From: Bacillota bacterium
GTDB taxonomy: Bacteria; Bacillota; UBA994; UBA5500
NCBI GenBank assembly: GCA_029781045.1
Contig: JAKOXL010000007.1
Span: forward strand, 62,001 to 126,000
DNA length: 64,000 nucleotides
Direction of reading: 5' to 3'
Below the pieces are notes generated by a model. It had not been told where the DNA came from. It saw nothing but the letters and a program-made list of their open reading frames with translations, and did no database searches. This document shows, one piece after another, positions 9,314 to 16,637 of this stretch (positions are counted from its first letter, which is position 1; every line of letters begins with the position of its first letter). Position numbers and translations under genes: made by a program.

Positions 9314-10129
9314 TTATTGCTTCTTCTTGTCCATAAAGAAGGCAATATTACCAACAATAATGAAGGCGATGATAATCAAGTGACCCAAGGACTGAGCATC
9401 CATCTTGGCAACCGAAGGACCAGGATTGCCAGAGACTGTCTCATACTCGGCGGCACCACGCAGACCAGCTAGCATGGCCTTAACCTGCCCTGCGTCTACG
9501 TAGGGCATATATTGAGGCACGCTAACGGTAACGGCACCGGCCAACAAGTTAATACCTAGAGGACCTTGCACCTGGCGAACCCACTCTTGAACACCTGGGT
9601 TACCAGCAGAGAAACAGATGACGGCGGCGAAATCACGAGTATCCTTAATGCCCTGCATAATGGGCAGCGAGCTTACCGGATTGTTGCGGAAGTCGCGAGA
9701 TACCTGCCCGGCTACGTCTTCACCAAAACGCTTAATAGCCGACTCACCACCAGGAACATAACCCAAGTTGGCGAAGTGCACACCGTACTCATAACCTTGT
9801 TCCTCATAAGCACGGATCAACTGCTCACCAAACATCGGGCCAGCTTCCCAGAACGAGATAAAGACTACACCAACGCCCTTGTTCATCATGTGCTTCATAA
9901 CGGCAAGCGCTTGCGGATGCACGTCAGGAGCACCGCTGGGGGCATAATCCAGTGAAAACAACACCTTTTCGCCTGCCGGAATCGCATCCATAATCTGATA
10001 GAACTTGTGCACCGATGGGCCGGTAGAAAGCGGAATCGCTAATGGCCGGATCATCGGCACTGCCGTAGCAAGAATCAGTAGAATATAGATGATGCGACGG
10101 TCGATGTTCTGGAGCTTCTTCCAATCCAT
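9314..10129 (-). CDS. Third protein of membrane operon A, soluble domain between two anchors
   Basis: A 271-aa protein with one N-terminal helix (about 13-33) and one C-terminal helix (about 247-265). The intervening ~210-aa domain is predicted to lie on one side of the membrane. The domain alternates hydrophobic strands and helices (KVLFSLDYAPSGAPDVHPQA, VGVVFISFWEAGP, FAAVICFSAG), which suggests a Rossmann-like alpha/beta fold; this is inference. Motifs shared with 62469-63296: LQNIDRR(I/V)IY, DVHPQA, NLGY, GGESA, SSLPIM, AG.VTVSVP, MPY.D.GQ, GLRG.AEYE and MDAQSLGH. Function unknown. AGGAGGTG precedes the ATG. Confidence 0.85.
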   Translation of the reverse strand: MDWKKLQNIDRRIIYILLILATAVPMIRPLAIPLSTGPSVHKFYQIMDAIPAGEKVLFSLDYAPSGAPDVHPQALAVMKHMMNKGVGVVFISFWEAGPMFGEQLIRAYEEQGYEYGVHFANLGYVPGGESAIKRFGEDVAGQVSRDFRNNPVSSLPIMQGIKDTRDFAAVICFSAGNPGVQEWVRQVQGPLGINLLAGAVTVSVPQYMPYVDAGQVKAMLAGLRGAAEYETVSGNPGPSVAKMDAQSLGHLIIIAFIIVGNIAFFMDKKKQ

Positions 10130-10165
10130 CTCCTAGGCACCTCCTTTCTTCAATTTGCCCTTCTT

Positions 10166-10816
10166 TTACTCCACGCCACCCAAGTGGCCCCGTTCAATGC
10201 CTAGCAGGATGCGGAGCGATGTGGCGAAACCACCGATTGCCGCACCGATCATGATAGCACGCTGGCCCACCGTATTGGGAATATCAACCAGCCAGTTGGC
10301 GATGGACGGGAACTGATTCCAGATCAGCTCGCCGACCGGTGCTCTTCCGAGCATGACCAGAATGGCGGCAAACAGCATCACAGATGCCTCTAAGTTGCGC
10401 ATACGGAAGGCTCGATAGGCGGCAGATGCGATATAAAAAGCTAGTATAGCAAACATGGCAGCGCCCAGAGGTGAAATAATACTATCGTAAAGGTTCTGGT
10501 TCAGTTCGCTGAAGAAGGGACCGGCTCCAAAACGAGCTGCGATGCCAATGACGGCAAAGACAACAATGGCTGCCAGTAGAGTAAGACTATTAATCCAGCC
10601 AGGGCGCTTGCGGGCTACTATATCACCATGAATGCGGAAGAGGTTCACCGAAGCCAAACCGACGGCGAAAGCCGAAACGATAATAACCCAGTCGGTTAAC
10701 TCACCAGCCCATTTGGCAAGAATAAACTCACCGCCGTCAGCAGCTGTGAAAATTCGCGCCAGCAGTACGATCATGCCGACAACGAACGTTATAACCAAAG
10801 GGATTTCCCTACGCAC
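10166..10816 (-). CDS. Second protein of membrane operon A, six predicted helices
   Basis: A polytopic membrane protein of about 216 aa starting at GTG 10816, chosen because GAAGGAGGTG lies 5 nt upstream; a GTG at 10825 overlaps that site. It has about six hydrophobic segments. It is a full-length paralogue of 61809-62447, sharing VGLASVN, RIH, GWINS, AFY(I/V)ASA.YRAFRMR, LVMLG.AP, GQR, and the end IGGFATSLRILLG..RGHLG.. with a final Glu. Function unknown. It lies 48 nt downstream of the DUF6754-like gene. Confidence 0.84.
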   Translation of the reverse strand: MRREIPLVITFVVGMIVLLARIFTAADGGEFILAKWAGELTDWVIIVSAFAVGLASVNLFRIHGDIVARKRPGWINSLTLLAAIVVFAVIGIAARFGAGPFFSELNQNLYDSIISPLGAAMFAILAFYIASAAYRAFRMRNLEASVMLFAAILVMLGRAPVGELIWNQFPSIANWLVDIPNTVGQRAIMIGAAIGGFATSLRILLGIERGHLGGVE

Positions 10817-10863
10817 GTGATACACCTCCTTCTTCAGTTATTAGTCGTGAAGGCACGTACCTT

Positions 10864-11646
10864 TTACTTGCTTAGTAGATCTTTAATGATGGTGATGTCA
10901 GCGGTTGCCAACAGAGAACCGACGAGGATAATTACCATGGTAATTCCCTTAACGATGTCCTGAGAACCGATAGAACCGAGCTTCACCTTGTCCTGAGAGA
11001 GGTAAGCACCAGCGGCATAGAGCTCCTCACCAATCAGGGTGTAGTCGCAAGCGGCTACGAAGAAGGGGAGCTGTGCCATGGCAGCGGTACCAGCAACCTG
11101 GATAGCACCGACTTGAGCGCCAGCCTCAGCGAAGAGTAGCGACTCAGCCCAGAAAGCACCCATCATCAGGTTAGCCGCAATGCGGCGACGGTTCATGATA
11201 CCCATAACACCAGCGGCATAAGCAAACTGCTCACTAGAAAGGAACTGAACCGTGTCCTCCTGGAACATGTCGGGGCGACCAGCTGCTAGATAGCTCTGGC
11301 GAACGATCTCCTGCGCCAGCGGGAATACGTTCGGCTGACGGATGGTAACGATGATCTCCGTGTTGTACTTAGCGGTTAGCTCGGTAACATAGGCGAGAAC
11401 CTCTAAGCCAGCGAACGTCTGCGGAGCGGAGTCGTCGGAAATGTTACCGATACCAGGGGAGAAGTGTACAGGAGCACCCATCTCCGTTGCACGGCCGACG
11501 GCTTCCTCTACGGCGTCCAGACCAGCTAGGCGGCGAATCTTTGGAGTCCACTTGCCAGCCTGAGACATGTTAACACCGATCAGAACGATAGCGCCCATGA
11601 TGAGGACAGTAAACAAGAAGGTAACTCGACCTGCCATGATCGTCAT
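10864..11646 (-). CDS. DUF6754-like membrane protein, first gene of operon A
   Basis: A 260-aa protein with an N-terminal helix (about 8-26) and a C-terminal helix (about 233-252) around a conserved middle domain. I associate it from memory with the family labelled DUF6754. It is about 60% identical by eye to 60999-61769. The best-kept stretches are EEAVGRATEMG, APQTFA, YLAAG(R/K)PDMF, AESLLFAE, GAQVGAIQVAGT and FFVAACDYTLIGEELYA. Such strong conservation in paralogues suggests a structural or catalytic core. The start is ATG with AAAGGAGGTG. It is preceded by a sigma-H-like element and heads four co-directional genes. No function is known to me. Confidence 0.85.
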   Translation of the reverse strand: MTIMAGRVTFLFTVLIMGAIVLIGVNMSQAGKWTPKIRRLAGLDAVEEAVGRATEMGAPVHFSPGIGNISDDSAPQTFAGLEVLAYVTELTAKYNTEIIVTIRQPNVFPLAQEIVRQSYLAAGRPDMFQEDTVQFLSSEQFAYAAGVMGIMNRRRIAANLMMGAFWAESLLFAEAGAQVGAIQVAGTAAMAQLPFFVAACDYTLIGEELYAAGAYLSQDKVKLGSIGSQDIVKGITMVIILVGSLLATADITIIKDLLSK

Positions 11647-11716
11647 CTTGTTTCACCTCCTTTCGCTCTTCCTACAAAGAATGGGGTAAAACTACACCCA
11701 TTACCTTGCTATTATT

Positions 11717-11743
11717 GCTTTCGACAACAGTTCCAGAAGTCCT
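11717..11743 (-). promoter_or_regulatory. Sigma-H-like promoter of membrane operon A
   Basis: On the minus strand AGGACTT (11743-11737) is followed after 11 nt by GTCGAAAGC (11725-11717). This resembles the sigma-H consensus RNAGGAWWW, 11-12 nt, RNNGAATWW, with A for T in the last core position. The downstream box also contains TGTCGAA, a perfect Spo0A-box core. The start codon lies 71 nt further on. Confidence 0.5.
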
Positions 11744-11845
11744 GCTAGGTTGTAAAGAAATCGTAAAGATTTTTTGCAGGCACTGTCTGTAGTTTTAGTT
11801 TACATAAAACACAATCGGCTGACAATGGAAATATAGTGCAGTTTG

Positions 11846-13303
11846 TTATGGCGCAAAAGCTCTGACAGAAACGCGATTTCGGCCACCATGCTTGGCCCGA
11901 TACATGGCCATGTCGGCCGCTCGAAACAGCCCTTCCGCCGTTATGGCGTCATCGGGAAAAACTGCCACACCGATGCTGACTGTCGCCACCACAAAGCCTT
12001 CCTGCAAACGCATACGATGATCGGCCACGCTGGCACAAATCCGCTCGGCTACAGCCTTCGCGACTGCCCGGTCGGCAGCCGGTAACACCACCAGAAACTC
12101 GTCACCAGCATACCGTACAGCCAGATCAGTTTCCCGTACATTGGCGGTAATGATTCTGGCTAAAGTCTGCAAATAGCGATCACCGACCCGGTGGCCAAAT
12201 TCGTCATTAATCTGCTTCAAACTATCCGAGTCGATCATCAACAGGCCAACCTTGTCGCCCTGCTGCTTGGCCATGCGCAAATGTCTCTCCAACTCGATAT
12301 AGAAACGACGGGCATTAGCTAACCCAGTTAGGTTGTCAGTGTAGGAAAGGCGACGTACTCGCTCATGCAGACGGGCATTGTGGATGGCCACAGCTGCCTG
12401 GCTGGCCACCGTCGTCAACAGATGCACCTGTTCTTCTCCATAGGCATAAGGCATGTGGCTCTGGGCGGACAACACTCCAATGAGTCGCTCCCCAATTAGA
12501 ATAGGCACCGCAGCTCCCGAGTTGATGGCATTTCTCTCTTCCCCGATTATGGTTACGTTCGGATCATGGGCTATGCTTTCACACCAGATCACTGGCTGCC
12601 GCGTACGAATTGATCGCGCCAGCGGACCACCGCCCAGTGCCCTTTCCATAGGCGGATACCAAGTCCCATCGTCATACACATAACGCAAATCCAGCACGTC
12701 CCGTCTCTGATCATAAAGGCCAACAACAAAAGCATCTGTTGACATCACGCGTCCCACTTGTTGGTGAATGGTCCGAAAAAGGGATTTCATATCTAGAGTT
12801 GAAGCAATGCTGCGACCAATCTCGTTTAACAATTCCCACTGGGCATTGCGTCGTTGTAGTGTTGTATAAAGTCGAGCGCTCTCCATAGCCAAAACGGCTA
12901 CCTCCACCAACTGACGAAAAAGTCCTAGATCTGCATCAGAGAAGGTTCCTTGTAGTTTTAGCAAGCAGAAGGTGGCGCGCTCAGCGTCGCTCAGCATAGC
13001 GTCTACTTGCATCCCGGAGACAAAACGCCGTGAAGACAGATGCACATCACTCAGTAATTCTCCTGCCAAAGCGTCCACCTGGCGAAAAGCAGGCGGCAAT
13101 AAGGCACCCTGCAAGTCGCTAATCACTCCAAGTGCATGAATCACCTGTGCTTGCTGGGCCCCGCCAGGCAGGCTTACAAAGGCCCCATCGGCAGCAAAAA
13201 TCTCCATGCATTTGGTGAGCACTATATGGGCGACTTGCTCTAGGCTGAAGACAGCCAGCAAACTAGCTTTCAATTCCAACAAAACCCTACTAGTTTCACC
13301 CAT
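11846..13303 (-). CDS. GAF-GGDEF diguanylate cyclase
   Basis: Predicted cytoplasmic enzyme making cyclic di-GMP from two GTP. About 485 aa: an N-terminal GAF-like region (about 10-150), a second clear GAF domain (about 165-310) and a C-terminal GGDEF domain (about 325-480). The signature motif reads AGDEF (YAGDEFLVVLP), a common active variant. RETD precedes it by five residues, which fits the allosteric I-site (RxxD) for product inhibition. No membrane segment is seen. The ATG at 13303 has GAGAGGAG upstream; the frame is open to 13324. A sigma-H-like element lies upstream. Confidence 0.9.
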   Translation of the reverse strand: MGETSRVLLELKASLLAVFSLEQVAHIVLTKCMEIFAADGAFVSLPGGAQQAQVIHALGVISDLQGALLPPAFRQVDALAGELLSDVHLSSRRFVSGMQVDAMLSDAERATFCLLKLQGTFSDADLGLFRQLVEVAVLAMESARLYTTLQRRNAQWELLNEIGRSIASTLDMKSLFRTIHQQVGRVMSTDAFVVGLYDQRRDVLDLRYVYDDGTWYPPMERALGGGPLARSIRTRQPVIWCESIAHDPNVTIIGEERNAINSGAAVPILIGERLIGVLSAQSHMPYAYGEEQVHLLTTVASQAAVAIHNARLHERVRRLSYTDNLTGLANARRFYIELERHLRMAKQQGDKVGLLMIDSDSLKQINDEFGHRVGDRYLQTLARIITANVRETDLAVRYAGDEFLVVLPAADRAVAKAVAERICASVADHRMRLQEGFVVATVSIGVAVFPDDAITAEGLFRAADMAMYRAKHGGRNRVSVRAFAP

Positions 13304-13375
13304 GGCTACTCTCCTCTCACCCACGAGAACTAGCCCCTCTCTGGTGCAAAAGAACTAGCCCACTAGGCTATTTTT

Positions 13376-13402
13376 AATTTCTACACAACTTACAAAAGTC
13401 CT
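13376..13402 (-). promoter_or_regulatory. Sigma-H-like promoter of the diguanylate cyclase
   Basis: AGGACTT (13402-13396), an 11-nt spacer, then GTAGAAATT (13384-13376) on the minus strand. Both boxes and the spacing match the element in front of membrane operon A, except for the last positions of the downstream box. Confidence 0.45.
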
Positions 13403-13426
13403 CTAAAAGTTCCTTGCACATATAGC

Positions 13427-13453
13427 AGGACTTCACAGCAAGAAGACGAAAAC
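13427..13453 (+). promoter_or_regulatory. Sigma-H-like promoter of the M20 amidohydrolase
   Basis: AGGACTT (13427-13433), an 11-nt spacer, then GACGAAAAC (13445-13453) on the plus strand, 47 nt before the GTG start. The upstream box is identical to those of the two neighbouring minus-strand units. Confidence 0.45.
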
Positions 13454-13499
13454 TTGCCAGTGAACGAGATATTAATCTAATCCTAAGAGGAGGTATACT

Positions 13500-14816
13500 G
13501 TGAACGTACAGGAACTCAAAGCTAGAGTAATAGAAGCAATTGATCAACGTAAGGACGAGATTGTTGCCTTAGGCGAGCAAATCCGCGTAAACCCCGAGTT
13601 GGGTTACAAAGAACACAAAACAGCAGCTTTGGTAGAAGAAACCTACCGCAAGCTGGGGCTCTCCTATCGCGCAGGCTTAGCCATCACCGGCTCCAAGGCC
13701 GAGCTTCCTGGCGGAGAGCATAAGGTGCGTGTAGCAGTCATGGGAGAGTTGGACGCGGTGGTATGCCCTGAGCACCCCGATGCAGACTTGGAGACAGGGG
13801 CCGCCCATTCCTGTGGGCATAACGCGCAAGTAGCAGCCATGCTGGGCGTGGCCATGGGGTTAATTGATGCCAATGTGATGCCTCATCTGGCCGGTGACGT
13901 GGTCTTGCTGGCCGTTCCCGCAGAAGAACCGGTGGAGATTGAGTGGAGGCAGCGATTGCGCGAGCAGGGGAAGATACGCTTCTTAGGGGGCAAACAGGAG
14001 TTAATTGCTCTCGGCGAGCTGGATGATATCGACATGACAGTGATGTTCCATAGTACAAGCACTGCCCCAGGACGCAAGGCAGTGGCCGGCGGCACCTCCA
14101 ACGGTTTCGTCGCCAAGTTCATTCGTTACCGTGGGAAGGAAGCCCATGCCGGTGGAGCACCGCATTTGGGTATCAACGCCCTCAATGCCGCTCTATTAGG
14201 ATTACAAGGCATCCACGCTAACAGGGAAACTTTCCAAGATGCTGACTGCATCCGCATCCATCCCATAATCACCAAGGGTGGAGATCTGGTTAACATCATC
14301 CCAGCCGACGTACGCTTGGAAACCTATGTGCGTGGAAAGACCATGCCGGCCATTTTGGACGCCAGCAAGAAGGTTAACCGGGCCTTGCGGGCCGGCGCCA
14401 TGGCTGTCGGTGCAGAAGTAGATATAATTGAAATTCCTGGCTTTCTGCCCCGACTGCCTAATAGGCGCATGGATGAACTCTTTTACCAAAACGCAGTACA
14501 ACTCTTAGGAGAAGAAAACGTAACCTGGGGCGGCCATGGGACCGGCTCCAGCGACATAGGCGATGTCATGCACATCATGCCAGCTATTCACCCTTATGTG
14601 GCTGGTGCAGTAGGGGCCGGTCACACCAAGGATTATCAGGTGGACGATCCAGAACTGTTCTACGTGGTGCCAGCTAAAGCTATGACCATGACCATCATAG
14701 ATTTGTTGGCCAACGGAGCCACAGAGGCGTTAGCCATCAAAGAAAACTATCCACCGCTACTAACTAAGGAAGCCTATCTCAAGCAATGGGAAGAGTTCTG
14801 TAAGATGGAAGAGTAA
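13500..14816 (+). CDS. M20-family amidohydrolase/peptidase
   Basis: A metal-dependent amidohydrolase of the AbgB/HipO type, predicted to cleave N-acyl or aminobenzoyl-type amides; the substrate is unknown. The 438 residues carry the M20 metal-ligand region (HSCGHNAQVAAMLG, where many relatives have GHDxH) and the acidic pair PAEEP. A dimerisation insert starts near 190 (FIRYRGKEAHAGGAPHLGINALNAA), and a late HTKDYQ segment completes the site. Asn at the usual Asp position of GHD is common in this subgroup. The start is GTG with GAGGAGG 6 nt upstream. It stands alone, divergent from the cyclase. Confidence 0.85.
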   Translation: MNVQELKARVIEAIDQRKDEIVALGEQIRVNPELGYKEHKTAALVEETYRKLGLSYRAGLAITGSKAELPGGEHKVRVAVMGELDAVVCPEHPDADLETGAAHSCGHNAQVAAMLGVAMGLIDANVMPHLAGDVVLLAVPAEEPVEIEWRQRLREQGKIRFLGGKQELIALGELDDIDMTVMFHSTSTAPGRKAVAGGTSNGFVAKFIRYRGKEAHAGGAPHLGINALNAALLGLQGIHANRETFQDADCIRIHPIITKGGDLVNIIPADVRLETYVRGKTMPAILDASKKVNRALRAGAMAVGAEVDIIEIPGFLPRLPNRRMDELFYQNAVQLLGEENVTWGGHGTGSSDIGDVMHIMPAIHPYVAGAVGAGHTKDYQVDDPELFYVVPAKAMTMTIIDLLANGATEALAIKENYPPLLTKEAYLKQWEEFCKMEE

Positions 14817-14987
14817 AACATAAGGGCAGTCGCACTAGGCGTGCAGGTAAGAAGAACGGACAACACTCTTACCGTAATACCGCTGGTGGTTGCACAGCGC
14901 ACTGGGCCCAAGGCAGCCAAATAAGAACAGCGATTAGGGGTCCAGCTGCCCTTGGTATCACCATGGTCCAGCGATAGAGCAAAAGAC

Positions 14988-15013
14988 AAGGGGCTGTGTT
15001 GCGACAGCCCCTT
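14988..15013. terminator. Bidirectional terminator between the amidohydrolase and murA
   Basis: Stem AAGGGGCTGT/ACAGCCCCTT around the loop GTTGCG. It lies 35 nt past the murA stop and about 170 nt past the amidohydrolase stop. It belongs to a set of hairpins in this window with GCGACAG on the 3' side. Confidence 0.75.
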
Positions 15014-15047
15014 CTCGCTATATACCCGTGGGCCGTTCCCAGCCCGA

Positions 15048-16313
15048 CTAATTCTTCTCTGGCATGCGTTCTATCTGGGCCCCCAGTGACACGAACTTCT
15101 GATCTAGGCGCTCATAGCCCCGATCCGCATGTTCGAAACCAGTGACCACACTGTCCCCTTCCGCCGCCATGGCAGCCATCAGTAGGGCGGCACTGGCTCG
15201 CAAATCGGTGCCATGGACTTCCGCTCCCGTCAGACGGGGCACTCCTTCAATAATGGCGGTGCGCCCGGCAATGCGCACTTGAGCTCCCATCTTTACCATC
15301 TGGTTAAGGTGCTCAAAACGCTCGTCCCAAATGGTCTCGGTAACCATGCTCATACCATCGGCTGTGGTAAGCAGAGCACTCATGGGTGCTTGGAAGTCGG
15401 TAAAAAAGCCTGGTAACGGCTGTGTCTTAACACTAACAGCCTTCACTCTCCTATCACAGCGAACACGAATCTTGTCATCACAGCACTCAATATCAACGCC
15501 CGCTTCCTGTAGTTTAGCTGTTATGGACTCCAAATGGTCAGGGATTGTGTTAACAAGGGTCACGTCTCCCCGCGTCATTGCCGCCGCCACCATCAAAGTG
15601 GCTGCCTCGCTCTGGTCGGGAATAATGGCATGCTCACAGCCATGAAGCTCAGAAACACCCTGCACTCGAATGGTTTCGGTGCCTGCACCGAAAACTCGGG
15701 CCCCCATGGCGTTCAAGAAGTTGGCCAAGTCGACAATGAAGGGCCCCCGATAAGCATTGGAGATTACTGTGGTGCCTTCAGCTAGTACAGCAGCCAGCAT
15801 CAGGTTGATGGTGGCACCAACCGTCAAAACATCTAAGTATATCGAGTGGTTTCCTTTAAGCCGATCGGCCTGGACCTTCACCAAACCATGCTCTATTATG
15901 GCTTCCGCCCCTAAGGACCTGAAGCCTTTTAAGTGCTGATCTATGGGACGCGGACCTAAATCGTCTCCGCCTGGCAAGGCGACTTCGGCCTTGCCAAAAC
16001 GGGCTAACAAGACACCCAACAGGTAGTAGGACGCACGCATGCGTTTGACTAACGTTTGATCCGCCACATGACTGTTTAAACCAGAGGGATCAATCCTCAT
16101 CCAACCCTGACGGTTATATTCAACCTTGGCCCCCAGTTGACGGAGAATATCGGCATAGACGGCCACGTCACTAATGTCGGGCAAGTTTTCAATGGTACTA
16201 GGAGAGTTGGCCAACAGGGCCGCCGGAATCACAGATAGAGCCACATATTTGGAACCACTGACAGCAACTTTGCCAGCCAAACGGGTCTGACCCTTTACAC
16301 GTAGTGCAGTCAT
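15048..16313 (-). CDS. murA: UDP-GlcNAc enolpyruvyl transferase (MurA) with Asp at the Cys site
   Basis: MurA transfers enolpyruvate from PEP to UDP-N-acetylglucosamine, the first committed step of peptidoglycan synthesis, in the cytoplasm. Its 421 residues have the two-domain EPSP-synthase-like fold. Lys22 is present (SGSKYVAL), as are the arginine regions KRMRAS and GPRPID, TDFQAPMSALL, and the late HADRGYERLD. Two active-site positions differ from the usual family: Asp117 occupies the place of the catalytic Cys (GGDDLG instead of GGCxxG), and Tyr23 replaces the usual Asn. Asp at the Cys site is known from naturally fosfomycin-resistant MurA enzymes. The start ATG has AAGGAG. It could be a second MurA paralogue. 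Confidence 0.88.
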   Translation of the reverse strand: MTALRVKGQTRLAGKVAVSGSKYVALSVIPAALLANSPSTIENLPDISDVAVYADILRQLGAKVEYNRQGWMRIDPSGLNSHVADQTLVKRMRASYYLLGVLLARFGKAEVALPGGDDLGPRPIDQHLKGFRSLGAEAIIEHGLVKVQADRLKGNHSIYLDVLTVGATINLMLAAVLAEGTTVISNAYRGPFIVDLANFLNAMGARVFGAGTETIRVQGVSELHGCEHAIIPDQSEAATLMVAAAMTRGDVTLVNTIPDHLESITAKLQEAGVDIECCDDKIRVRCDRRVKAVSVKTQPLPGFFTDFQAPMSALLTTADGMSMVTETIWDERFEHLNQMVKMGAQVRIAGRTAIIEGVPRLTGAEVHGTDLRASAALLMAAMAAEGDSVVTGFEHADRGYERLDQKFVSLGAQIERMPEKN

Positions 16314-16386
16314 GGCGCTCGCTCCTTAGAATGGTGTATACTTTTCTAATTATCCTTTACCAAAAGCTTAATGTCAACCAACCCCC

Positions 16387-16415
16387 TTGACGCAGGGCCT
16401 GTAGACGGCTATACT
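16387..16415 (+). promoter_or_regulatory. Sigma-A promoter of the riboswitch unit
   Basis: TTGACG (16387-16392), a 17-nt spacer and TATACT (16410-16415), a near-consensus promoter that starts transcription just before the aptamer. Confidence 0.8.
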
Positions 16416-16421
16416 GCACTT

Positions 16422-16513
16422 TGAAGGGGAGTAGCTATGGTATCTACCATGTTAAAGCCGTCAGTACGCGATTAGGCCGGCTTAACACAAGACTTTTGTT
16501 TTGCAGCAAGACC
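16422..16513 (+). promoter_or_regulatory. yybP-ykoY (manganese) riboswitch aptamer
   Basis: The leader contains GGGGAGTAGC at its 5' side, then CGTCAGTACG, CCGGCTTAAC, and GCAGCAAGACC at its 3' side. This matches the order and sequence I recall for the B. subtilis yybP aptamer (GGGGAGUAGC, CGUCAAUUCG, CGGCUUUG, AGCAAGACC). The class binds Mn2+ and turns on efflux or homeostasis genes. A near-consensus promoter lies directly upstream and a terminator overlaps the 3' end, so control is probably by transcription termination. Confidence 0.88.
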
Positions 16514-16541
16514 TTCGCCCAACATGGGGCGAGGGTTTTTT
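16512..16541 (+). terminator. Riboswitch-controlled intrinsic terminator
   Basis: CCTTCGCCC (16512-16520) pairs with GGGCGAGGG (16527-16535, one T-G wobble) and is followed by six T. Its 5' arm overlaps the closing strand of the aptamer, so ligand binding would prevent terminator formation. Confidence 0.82.
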
Positions 16542-16637
16542 GTTGTCGAAAAATACATATGATAACAGGGCTCTCGTCCATTCAATTGCGCACACTAAGT
16601 TAAGGTTGCAAGAATAATAAACAGGTGAGGTGCTCGT

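Noticed and set aside
16421-16603. 60-codon plus-strand frame inside the manganese riboswitch
   Set aside because: It covers the aptamer and terminator and lacks a ribosome binding site; RNA structure explains the sequence better.
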